The notes: generated by a model from the sequence alone, not told the origin. A stretch of DNA of 5,051 bases from an uncultured candidate division Zixibacteria bacterium (GCA_913009765.1 CAJVYT010000330.1:1-5051), one strand, 5' to 3'; shown: positions 1 through 4,906, numbered from the stretch's first letter. Program-made: numbers and translations.

Positions 1-46
1 TTGTTGTATGCCGATTTTTTGTGTAGTTTCTTCTTTTTTTTTTTTT
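1..46. other. Non-genomic junk and T13 run preceding adapter
   Basis: Low-complexity, T-rich sequence ends in a 13-base T run (34-46) that abuts the first base of an Illumina adapter at 47. Read on the minus strand, the order is insert, adapter, poly-A, noise. That is the pattern obtained when a sequencer reads through a short insert, through the whole adapter and off its end. It should be treated as assembly artefact and trimmed. Confidence 0.93.
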
Positions 47-104
47 AATGATACGGCGACCACCGAGATCTACACTCTTTCCCTACACGACGCTCTTCCG
101 ATCT
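47..104 (+). other. Illumina TruSeq universal (P5) adapter contamination
   Basis: All 58 bases match the TruSeq universal adapter as I know it. It starts AATGATACGGCGACCACC, continues through the P5 flow-cell part (GAGATCTACAC), and ends with the read-1 primer end CGCTCTTCCGATCT at 104. No i5 index lies between the P5 part and the primer part, so this is the single-index form. Minus-strand translation across it gives the well-known contaminant peptide IGRASCRERV. The first authentic genomic base is 105, and any gene call crossing 104/105 is false. Confidence 0.99.
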
Positions 105-198
105 GCGCTATTGTGAAGACTTGTTTGACAAAAACGATACATAGTTTACTTAGAGTGAATGTTTTTTCCATTTTTTGCGCCGGATTACATGAGGTCAT
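105..198 (-). CDS. Possible start of a third operon gene, cut by the contig end
   Basis: A minus-strand reading frame opens at ATG 198 (alternative ATG 204) behind a strong purine-rich ribosome-binding run, AAGGGGAAGGAA at 216-205. It stays open for 31 codons until genomic sequence stops at 105. It would read MTSCNPAQKMEKTFTLSKLC and continue into a hydrophobic stretch containing IVFV, loosely like an export signal. It lies 73 bp downstream of the stop of the 454-residue gene on the same strand, so it could be the next gene of that operon. The support is only the Shine-Dalgarno and the open frame. The fragment is too short to assign a family, and it could be a chance ORF in an intergenic region. 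Codons beyond 105 belong to the adapter and must be ignored. Confidence 0.33.
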
Positions 199-255
199 AA
201 TCATTTCCTTCCCCTTCAAAAAAATCTGAATTTTGAGTTTGAATCCATTACCATT

Positions 256-271
256 TTCTGACAAATCAGAA
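256..271 (-). repeat. Small inverted repeat just after a stop codon
   Basis: TTCTGA and TCAGAA are separated by four bases and begin immediately after the TAA (274-272) of the 454-residue gene. The stem is only 6 bp, and in the minus direction it is followed by AATGG rather than a U tract. It is therefore not a convincing intrinsic terminator. It might act as a weak 3' mRNA-stabilising hairpin, or it may be chance. Confidence 0.4.
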
Positions 272-1636
272 TTAATATGCCGAAGTATCCACATCCATAG
301 ACTCAAGAATAGCGCCAGAACTGACGGGTAACTGCTTTTCGGGCTGCTTATTTTTTACTCGACCGTTTTTCATGGTGCTGTCAATTTGTTTGCTGAGTGA
401 TGCGGACGACGGTGACCAGGCAATTACTGCCCCGGCAACGGTTTGACCGGTCTCAGGATGCGCCATGCTCCACTCCTTCACTACACGTATACCACGAAGC
501 CTAATTTTTACCTGGCGGCCTGTAAGACTATGCTCGTATTTCCGCACGGTCTCGGTTCCCACGCTCATATCTGAAAATTCTCGGGACAATTCCCGGCTGT
601 TCTCTTCATTGCGCATGGTCATACCTTCTTTAATATAATTGACGATCATGGCTCGAGCCCGATCAGCCGCTATTTGCTTTGCAGTCTGCAGTGCAGCTTG
701 TGTGCGGCTGGGACCTGACCGACGTGGCTGTGCCTGGGCATAAGCCAGTACGGAGTAGTGACCATTTTCATCAATAACAATACGAGTGCCAAGTGTGCCT
801 AATAAAATCTTATCTTTTATCGGAATTTGTTGAGAGAGTTTTTTCCCTGGTTTTACAGGTGGAATATTGTATTCATCATTCATAAGGCTCATGGCGAGCC
901 TGTTCAACTTTGGCGACCAAATTACACCAACAAGCACCTGATATTCACTCCCGTTTTTCCCTTCAGTACTATAAAGTTGAGTTACGCCAATTAACGTCCT
1001 GAAAGCCATTGCTTTTACCCGGCGCCTAAACGTATTTTCGACGATAGTTTTCAATTCTTCCGGACTTTTATTGTTGTATTTTTCCGGATCATAATCCTCG
1101 TCTATTTTTTGAAGAGCTTTATCCAGTGCAGCCTCGGTAAGCGCCATGGATTTTTTCCCTATCCGGCCAAGCGTTTCTTCGACCTGACCCATTTTTTTAG
1201 CTTCTTCTATTGATCCATCAGACCAGCCTGCATTTTCAAATAATTTGAGGGATCGTTCCGTCGTCATTGTTTCAGACAAAAAACGAATAATTTTTGCTTT
1301 AGCTTCCATCTCTGCGCGTTCAAAGGCAACAACTCGAGATTCGACCCAGCCGGGCTGCCCGACATTGACTTGAGTAAACTCGGATGCAGAGCTAATTATG
1401 ATATCCCGTTGCGGAAAAGTGAGAACCCCTCCTTCATGTACACACTCTCCCCAGTTTTTTGAATCGAGAAAAGCCTGCCATCGCTGTTCGAGAGGGACCC
1501 GCTCTATTTTGTCTTGCACACCGGCTCTGGATGGCTTCAAAATTTCTTCTGGATTATCTTGTGCAATTACAGGAGTGATCAAGACTATTACACAAATCAA
1601 TGACAGAAAAACAGAAGTTAATTTTTTAGATCTCAT
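272..1636 (-). CDS. Secreted 454-residue protein with duplicated LPP20/FlgT-N-like module
   Basis: The function is not known to me. The family may be the one catalogued as DUF6844, but I hold that name loosely. Residues 1-25 form a Sec signal peptide: basic MRSKK, hydrophobic core, VIA/QD cleavage. No lipobox is present, so a periplasmic or secreted location is likely. The mature protein seems to contain the same module twice. Copy 1 (about 96-248) has an Ala/Arg/Lys-rich helix containing AFERAEMEAKAKIIRFLSE, then beta strands ending in VGVIWSPKLNRLA. Copy 2 (about 309-415) has AKQIAADRARAMIVNYIKEG, then strands ending in AGAVIAWSPSSASLS. Copy 1 has an extra charged helical insertion at about 130-205. 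The tail (about 416-454) is polar and low in structure. The start is ATG 1636, with AAGGAG six bases upstream. A TTG at 1642 in the same frame would touch the Shine-Dalgarno and is rejected. The gene lies 10 bp after the preceding gene's stop, so the two are co-transcribed and probably translationally coupled. Confidence 0.9.
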   Translation of the reverse strand: MRSKKLTSVFLSLICVIVLITPVIAQDNPEEILKPSRAGVQDKIERVPLEQRWQAFLDSKNWGECVHEGGVLTFPQRDIIISSASEFTQVNVGQPGWVESRVVAFERAEMEAKAKIIRFLSETMTTERSLKLFENAGWSDGSIEEAKKMGQVEETLGRIGKKSMALTEAALDKALQKIDEDYDPEKYNNKSPEELKTIVENTFRRRVKAMAFRTLIGVTQLYSTEGKNGSEYQVLVGVIWSPKLNRLAMSLMNDEYNIPPVKPGKKLSQQIPIKDKILLGTLGTRIVIDENGHYSVLAYAQAQPRRSGPSRTQAALQTAKQIAADRARAMIVNYIKEGMTMRNEENSRELSREFSDMSVGTETVRKYEHSLTGRQVKIRLRGIRVVKEWSMAHPETGQTVAGAVIAWSPSSASLSKQIDSTMKNGRVKNKQPEKQLPVSSGAILESMDVDTSAY

Positions 1637-1642
1637 CTGCAA

Positions 1643-1648
1643 CTCCTT
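1643..1648 (-). promoter_or_regulatory. Ribosome-binding site overlapping the upstream gene's stop codon
   Basis: AAGGAG on the minus strand lies six bases before ATG 1636 and shares bases with the TAA (1649-1647) of the 382-residue gene. Ribosomes finishing the first gene would sit on this site, which favours translational coupling. It also fixes the start at 1636 rather than the TTG at 1642. Confidence 0.85.
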
Positions 1649-2795
1649 AATTATTTAGCTTTTGGTTAACCCAGCGCAGCTGAACTTTATTTCCTTCAAG
1701 AGTTACCGGTATCACTTTCCAGTCAACTTCATCAAAGGAAGTGCCGACGGCCTCTGCCAGACCGACTCCTGTTCCTTTATAGGTCATCAACATGCTCAAT
1801 ACATTATTTTGAAATGTGATCTCTGTGCTGCTGCTGACCATGAATAAATTTCTTAATATTTTGCTTGCCTCGGTCATATTTTCTTTTGGCAAATCATCAA
1901 TCGACAACTGATATTCAGAACCTTTGTTCCAGCGATCATTCATGATTGTTGCTACGTTACGAACCATCCTATCGGAAACCTCGGGCGCGATACCCTTAAT
2001 ACAACCCTCCTGGGCCTGTTCCGGAGTAAAACCGGCGACAGGGCCATTATTGACTCGATATGCCGATAGTATGGTGTTTTGCCCCTGCTGATACTCTATT
2101 GCAAAAGAAAGCTTACAATAAGAGGTGTACGTTCCATAATCAGACATCTGTTCAGTTTGAAAGGTTTGAATAACGCGTATACGATACTGACAGGCAGACT
2201 CGACCGTCGACAAAATATTAATACCATTTTTCACCAAGTTGTCACGAAAGTAGATCAGTGTTTTATTATCCTTTGCAACTATTTTTTGGCCGTTAACCTT
2301 CTCAAATAACGATAAATTAATTGAAGGCTCCCCCACTCTCTCCCAAAAAAAACCGGCATCCACACCGTTTGGTGTTTCCTCCGGCGGACCCACTTCAATT
2401 TTTGCTTTAACATAATACTGGTCTCCGTCTTTCCACTCTTTTAAGAGAGCTAAAAGACGAGCATAACCGGTAGTACGCGAAATAACCGTCCCATGAAAAC
2501 GACTTTGCAGTTGTGTTTGTTCTGCAATTTTATCTCCGTTAATTGTTGTTTCCTCTCTCGATCGAATAGTATTTACCCGCTCGGAAGTTACCAACGCGCC
2601 TGCAACTTGAAGCATGGCCAAGTCCAATGCATTCCGAACAGCTCTCTCCCTGAGTTTTTCAATATTATCTTCTTCACTCTTTGACTGGGGAGATGCAACG
2701 CCTGTTTGAATGACGATCTCGGTTGCGTTCAATGAGTGCGCAAACAGCAATACGACGGTTACTGCCACACTTAACCACGCAGTGACACTTTTCAT
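1647..2795 (-). CDS. Secreted 382-residue protein with FlgT-N/LPP20-like domain
   Basis: The exact function is unknown. Residues 1-24 (MKSVTAWLSVAVTVVLLFAHSLNA) form a signal peptide with cleavage near LNA/TE, so the protein is periplasmic or secreted. Residues about 25-135 resemble the N-terminal domain of FlgT and LPP20-type proteins. They show a first strand (EIVIQTGVA), a long Ala-rich helix with alternating basic residues (LRERAVRNALDLAMLQVAGA), then strand pairs ending in YYVKAKIEV. Residues about 140-290 are a mixed alpha/beta middle region with three cysteines (ACQY, SYCKL, EGCI). Residues about 292-382 look like a compact beta-alpha-beta domain, with a helix near KILRNLF and a final strand KVQLRWV. 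FlgT builds the flagellar H-ring in Vibrio, but no flagellar gene is visible here, so that role is not claimed. The frame is open back to ATG 2867. ATG 2795 is chosen because it starts the signal peptide and lies downstream of a TATAAT box. Its Shine-Dalgarno (GCGAGA) is weak. Confidence 0.88.
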   Translation of the reverse strand: MKSVTAWLSVAVTVVLLFAHSLNATEIVIQTGVASPQSKSEEDNIEKLRERAVRNALDLAMLQVAGALVTSERVNTIRSREETTINGDKIAEQTQLQSRFHGTVISRTTGYARLLALLKEWKDGDQYYVKAKIEVGPPEETPNGVDAGFFWERVGEPSINLSLFEKVNGQKIVAKDNKTLIYFRDNLVKNGINILSTVESACQYRIRVIQTFQTEQMSDYGTYTSYCKLSFAIEYQQGQNTILSAYRVNNGPVAGFTPEQAQEGCIKGIAPEVSDRMVRNVATIMNDRWNKGSEYQLSIDDLPKENMTEASKILRNLFMVSSSTEITFQNNVLSMLMTYKGTGVGLAEAVGTSFDEVDWKVIPVTLEGNKVQLRWVNQKLNN

Positions 2796-2837
2796 TTTAT
2801 CTCGCTCGTCAACGGAAGAATTATGCATATTATCACT

Positions 2838-2843
2838 ATTATA
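2838..2843 (-). promoter_or_regulatory. Candidate -10 box for the minus-strand operon
   Basis: A perfect TATAAT on the minus strand (ATTATA on plus) would place transcription start near 2831 and leave a leader of about 36 nt before ATG 2795. This fits the chosen start and excludes the in-frame ATGs further upstream (2867, 2852). No good -35 is present at 16-18 bp, so the promoter would be weak, activator-dependent, or a chance AT-rich match. Confidence 0.35.
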
Positions 2844-3011
2844 GTAAATCATTGATCCAACTAACATGCAATCACTTAAAACACTTTGAAATCATTCGTG
2901 ACCAATACTCCGATTTGGCAAGTTGAGAATTAATTTGTTTCCTTATTTCCAGCTTTAAGCTCTAACCTTCGATTCGAACACAATTTTCTCCACTCTTCAT
3001 CATGTAATGTT

Positions 3012-3187
3012 ACTTGGTGGGAATTTCTTGCATCAAAAAAACAATAAACAAAATCAAATTTGATAAATTCCATGAAAATTATTGAAATATAGCACCTTAT
3101 AAGCTGAGGATTACAGCTATAAAGGTTGAGCGATCTGCCGACTGAAAATAAAAAATGAATCTTGTTTTTCTTAAACTCCCACCAAGT
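3012..3187. repeat. 176-bp segment bounded by an 11-bp perfect inverted repeat
   Basis: ACTTGGTGGGA (3012-3022) and its exact reverse complement TCCCACCAAGT (3177-3187) bound an AT-rich segment. After one mismatch the match continues for three more bases (TTT inside each arm). The arms are GC-richer than the surrounding DNA. This could be the terminal repeat of a small non-autonomous element or a pair of spaced operator sites. No target duplication flanks the arms (ATGTT before, CCCCC after), which weakens the transposon reading. A chance match of this size in 5 kb is not negligible. Confidence 0.45.
3053..3064. promoter_or_regulatory. 12-bp perfect palindrome, possible operator
   Basis: ATCAAATTTGAT is its own reverse complement and lies within the divergent intergenic region. 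A dyad of this length fits a binding site for a dimeric regulator, but no known consensus is matched with confidence and no regulator gene is adjacent. Confidence 0.35.
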
Positions 3188-3215
3188 CCCCCTACAGAGG
3201 CTTGATCATAAATTG

Positions 3216-3306
3216 ATCAGTGATCGGAGTTAAGCACTGATGCAAAAGGGAAAAGTGAGATCTTCTCGCTCGATGAGCGATTCAGCAGGAGATCTGCTCT
3301 GCTGAA
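3216..3306 (+). promoter_or_regulatory. Three consecutive hairpins in the leader of the small membrane-protein gene
   Basis: Three perfect stems follow one another. ATCAGTG (3216-3222) pairs with CACTGAT (3235-3241) over a 12-nt loop. TCGCTC (3266-3271) pairs with GAGCGA (3275-3280) over GAT. TTCAGCAG (3281-3288) pairs with CTGCTGAA (3299-3306) over a 10-nt loop, directly abutting the second stem. The last stem ends 24 bp before the AGGGGG ribosome-binding site of the gene at 3342. The array suggests a structured 5' leader or cis-regulatory RNA, but I recognise no known riboswitch. The run of A rather than T after the last stem argues against a terminator on the plus strand. Confidence 0.42.
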
Positions 3307-3330
3307 AAAATATGGCTATAAAATCACAAA

Positions 3331-3336
3331 AGGGGG
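3331..3336 (+). promoter_or_regulatory. Ribosome-binding site that fixes the start at 3342
   Basis: AGGGGG lies five bases before ATG 3342. The in-frame ATG at 3312 has no Shine-Dalgarno (preceded by GCTGAAAAAAT) and would only add ten polar residues, so 3342 is the better start. Confidence 0.75.
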
Positions 3337-3341
3337 CGAAC

Positions 3342-3620
3342 ATGACCGACAAGGCAACCCAGGTAGCTTTAATGCAACAAAAAAGCATGGCAATAACTCT
3401 TTTACTCACCCTGTTTTTTGGTCCTTTGGGCCTTTTTTACACTTCTGTAGCTGGTGGAGTAATTATGCTTATTCTGAGTATTTTGGTAGGAGTCTTTACC
3501 TTTGGTTTTGGGCTTATTGCAACCCAAGTCATCTGTGTTATTTGGGGCGCAGTTGCAACAGATGACTATAACAAAAAAATTATGGCTGACATAGCCTCTC
3601 AACCTACCGAGAAAGGATAA
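3342..3620 (+). CDS. Small (92-residue) inner-membrane protein, TM2-domain-like
   Basis: This is an integral membrane protein of unknown role. A short polar N-terminus leads into KSMAITLLLTLFFGPLGLFY (14-33). That stretch matches the layout of the first part of TM2-domain proteins: a Lys-Ser lead, a hydrophobic helix, a Gly-Pro-Leu-Gly turn, then Phe-Tyr. A second hydrophobic block spans about 37-72. It may be one long or two short helices, interrupted by Gly residues at 50, 55 and 57. It ends in VIWGAVATDDYN, followed by a charged tail. The classical His-Arg of the TM2 turn is absent, so this is a relative or variant and not a textbook member. Proteins of this size and pattern are common and uncharacterised. 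The gene is preceded by a hairpin-rich leader and followed after 102 bp by a lipoprotein gene on the same strand, possibly co-transcribed. Confidence 0.85.
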   Translation: MTDKATQVALMQQKSMAITLLLTLFFGPLGLFYTSVAGGVIMLILSILVGVFTFGFGLIATQVICVIWGAVATDDYNKKIMADIASQPTEKG

Positions 3621-3722
3621 TCTTCATTGTTGCGGCTCTATAAGATGGTTTCTCTTTATATGGTTGCAAGAGATCTATGAATTATATGACAGAATAATCA
3701 AAACTTAACAAAAGGATATATA

Positions 3723-4391
3723 ATGAAAACTAGTAAATTATTCGAGACTGTTACCCTCATTATCGTAACATTTTATTTAAGTGGCTGTGCCGCAGCGGTC
3801 ATCCCTTTAATCATCGCTCAAGGCGCAGCATTTGGATTTACAACCTTCAAGACCGTGCAGACAACAACCGGGGGGTCGGTAGGTATTAGCTTTTCCGATG
3901 ATAAAAATTCTATCAAAAACAAAACTGAACTGACAGCTATAACAACCCCCGCAATCTGGCCAGATAACGAAATCGAAGTATACATGGCTGAAAAAATGCA
4001 GGACTCAGGCGTTTTTGATTCCGTGATAACTCCATCACGGGTTTCGAAAATTATCAAAAAATTGGATATAGATAACCACGTCAACAATATGACACGTCAG
4101 GAACTGGTCGAAAATTTCAAAAAAATATGCGCCAAAACACAGGCCGATTCAATTATTGCGTTCAAAAATATGGGGTCTGAAATAAATTCAAACATATGGT
4201 CTTTTGATCGTGGGAATATCACCCAGAAGAGTACATTGATTGTCTATTCGAACAAATCCAAGTCTATTGTGTATCAAACTACAATGGTGTTGAAATCAGA
4301 AATAGGAGGAAAAACAGAAAACGATCAAGAGGTTCTCAGAATAGCAGCAGAGGCTGCCGCAGAAAAAATCATCCTCTTGACTCAATCATAA
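3723..4391 (+). CDS. 222-residue lipoprotein with TolB-N/LpoB-like C-terminal region
   Basis: This is an envelope lipoprotein of unknown function. Residues 1-22 form a lipoprotein signal: a basic start, a hydrophobic stretch, and the lipobox LSGC with the modified cysteine at 22. Ala at +2 predicts delivery to the outer membrane if the cell is a typical diderm. Residues 23-45 are unusually hydrophobic and Gly/Ala-rich (AAAVIPLIIAQGAAFGF), then comes KTVQTTTGGSVGISFSDD. From about 75 onward the pattern resembles the family of small TolB-N/CsgG-like domains. There is VYMAEKMQDSGVFDSVITPS, then a helix with QADSIIAFKNMG, then strands STLIVYSNKSKSIVYQTTMVL, and a closing Ala-rich helix. That fold assignment is inference from pattern only. 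AAAGGA (3711-3716) lies six bases before ATG 3723. It follows the TM2-like gene by 102 bp, with no recognisable terminator in between. Confidence 0.87.
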   Translation: MKTSKLFETVTLIIVTFYLSGCAAAVIPLIIAQGAAFGFTTFKTVQTTTGGSVGISFSDDKNSIKNKTELTAITTPAIWPDNEIEVYMAEKMQDSGVFDSVITPSRVSKIIKKLDIDNHVNNMTRQELVENFKKICAKTQADSIIAFKNMGSEINSNIWSFDRGNITQKSTLIVYSNKSKSIVYQTTMVLKSEIGGKTENDQEVLRIAAEAAAEKIILLTQS

Positions 4392-4623
4392 GAACATTAG
4401 TTGAGAGGCGCTGCGCTAAACAGGCTTCTTTGGGGGGTAAGTATTAAATGCGGCCATGTGTTGCAATCAACCTCGCCCAGGTGTATGATATGCAGTGTCA
4501 TTCACTGTGCCCGGCCGGAGACGAATTTTTTTGCCCGATCTCCCGGAGTCTGCATTTACCTGGTCTCGAACCAAGAGCCTCATTGCCGGCAGGGCACTCA
4601 CTATCACTCATACCCGGCATAAA
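4392..4623. other. Gene-free stretch between lipoprotein gene and MITE
   Basis: No frame here has a ribosome-binding site with a recognisable product. Overlapping plus-strand frames at 4401-4636 have proline/cysteine-rich, non-protein-like translations. No intrinsic terminator with a U tract follows the lipoprotein stop at 4391. The segment is rich in short inverted repeats, described separately. Confidence 0.65.
4445..4619. repeat. Cluster of nested hairpins, possible structured RNA or REP-type island
   Basis: TAAATGC (4445-4451) pairs with GCATTTA (4552-4558) and encloses three hairpins. These are ACCT/AGGT (4470-4473, 4479-4482), CAGTG/CACTG with a five-base loop (4493-4507), and CCGGAGACG pairing with CGATCTCCCGG (4515-4546, nine pairs with two single-base bulges). 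Beyond it, minus-strand CTTGG-TTCGAGA-CCAGG (4575-4559) forms a T-arm-like stem using one G-U pair, and TGCCGG/CCGGCA (4584-4589, 4614-4619) forms another. The G-U pair favours a minus-strand transcript. I recognise no named RNA family, and short stems occur by chance, so this is only a candidate. Confidence 0.35.
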
Positions 4624-4636
4624 CCTGGATCCGTGA
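4619..4636 (+). repeat. Left target duplication (ATAAA) and 13-bp terminal inverted repeat
   Basis: ATAAA (4619-4623) is followed directly by CCTGGATCCGTGA (4624-4636), the exact reverse complement of 4855-4867. Together with the matching right end this marks the left boundary of the MITE. Confidence 0.9.
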
Positions 4637-4867
4637 CAGCATGAGGCGACACTTCATGCAATATGCGGAATTTATTTGTATTATTTACGAATAAATGCAT
4701 TTTCCGGTCTGCACCGAGCCGCCCTGCTGGGCGCCCGAGAACGGCGCATCTGCTGCGTTGTCAACTCGTTGATATCACACCAGGATAATCAACATCGTTG
4801 CCGCCTCGAAGGTCTCGCAGGCTCGCTATCTGCAGCTGCACCGTTCTCGAACGCTCACGGATCCAGG
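4624..4867. mobile_element. 244-bp MITE with 13-bp TIRs and 5-bp target duplication
   Basis: The element is bounded by perfect inverted repeats CCTGGATCCGTGA (4624-4636) and TCACGGATCCAGG (4855-4867). ATAAA lies immediately outside both ends (4619-4623 and 4868-4872). Terminal repeats plus an exact duplication are the signature of cut-and-paste insertion. There is no coding capacity, so it is non-autonomous. Inside are a GCATGA/TCATGC stem (4639-4659), an AT-rich 11-pair hairpin (4670-4696, one G-T pair), CGCCC-TGCT-GGGCG (4720-4733) and a 20-bp imperfect inverted repeat (4736-4755 with 4830-4849). The end sequence (CCT-GAT-C pattern) and the 5-bp duplication resemble IS1380-family elements such as ISEcp1, so an IS1380-type transposase probably moved it. 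That assignment is inference. The interior is GC-richer than the flanks. It sits 39 bp upstream of the glycosyltransferase start. Confidence 0.88.
4736..4849. repeat. Subterminal 20-bp imperfect inverted repeat inside the MITE
   Basis: CGAGAACGG (4736-4744) is exactly complementary to CCGTTCTCG (4841-4849), and the match extends inwards to 20 positions with three mismatches (4736-4755 versus 4830-4849). Between the arms lie GTTGAT/ATCAAC (about 4768-4792) and TCAAC/GTTGA (4761-4772) dyads. The right arm ends five bases before the right terminal repeat, while the left arm lies 99 bp inside the left one. That asymmetry may reflect internal deletion of a longer parent element or two ends joined together. 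Confidence 0.75.
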
Positions 4868-4872
4868 ATAAA
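4855..4872 (+). repeat. Right 13-bp terminal inverted repeat and target duplication (ATAAA)
   Basis: TCACGGATCCAGG (4855-4867) is followed directly by ATAAA (4868-4872), repeating the five bases that precede the left end. Removing the element plus one ATAAA restores a continuous site reading GGCATAAATTATACAATG. Confidence 0.9.
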
Positions 4873-4896
4873 TTATACAATGTCAATAAAAAAAAC

Positions 4897-4901
4897 GGGA
4901 G
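4897..4901 (+). promoter_or_regulatory. Ribosome-binding site for the glycosyltransferase gene
   Basis: GGGAG lies five bases before ATG 4907. The in-frame ATG at 4880 has no Shine-Dalgarno (it follows ATTATACA) and would add nine lysine-rich residues before the conserved first strand, so 4907 is preferred. Confidence 0.75.
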
Positions 4902-4906
4902 ACAAA

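Larger units (their letters stand above)
2796..3341. other. Divergent 546-bp intergenic regulatory region
   Basis: No convincing gene lies between the divergently oriented 382-residue gene and the small membrane-protein gene. The region is AT-rich up to about 3175. It holds a TATAAT box for the minus operon, two small dyads (AGCTTTAAGCT at 2951-2961 and TTCGATTCGAA at 2968-2978), a 12-bp perfect palindrome (3053-3064), an 11-bp inverted repeat 154 bp apart (3012-3022 and 3177-3187), and three successive hairpins (3216-3306). I could not place a plus-strand promoter with confidence. Confidence 0.7.

Noticed and set aside
8..229. Plus-strand and minus-strand open frames crossing 104/105
   Set aside because: They are translated largely from adapter and poly-T; the minus frame ends in the contaminant peptide IGRASCRERV.
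1637..1642. TTG start at 1642 for the 454-residue protein
   Set aside because: It directly abuts the AAGGAG ribosome-binding site, leaving no spacing; ATG 1636 has ideal spacing and begins the signal peptide.
2796..2867. Longer N-terminus for the 382-residue protein from ATG 2867, 2852 or 2828
   Set aside because: These starts lack Shine-Dalgarno sites, would bury the signal peptide behind polar residues, and the first two lie upstream of the TATAAT box.
3203..3222. FNR/CRP-type operator at the repeated TTGATCA motifs
   Set aside because: The half-site spacing and orientation do not match the FNR pattern TTGAT-N4-ATCAA; only the hairpin interpretation is retained.
3281..3310. Intrinsic terminator at the 8-bp hairpin 3281-3306
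   Set aside because: On the plus strand it is followed by A rather than T, and on the minus strand the T run precedes the stem, so neither direction fits.
2868..3341. CRISPR array or integron attC site in the repeat-rich intergenic regions
   Set aside because: No regularly spaced direct repeats are present, and no GTTRRRY/RYYYAAC core pairs with the required layout were found.
4550..4627. Possible tRNA gene on the minus strand, because of the T-arm-like CTTGG-TTCGAGA-CCAGG at 4575-4559
   Set aside because: No matching D arm or anticodon arm at the right spacing; the would-be acceptor strands (GTTTATG and TAAATGC) pair at only five of seven positions, two of them wobble.
4401..4636. Two overlapping plus-strand frames of 60-75 codons after the lipoprotein gene
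   Set aside because: No ribosome-binding site, Cys/Pro/Ser-rich atypical composition, and they run into the MITE terminal repeat; they look like chance frames in GC-richer DNA.
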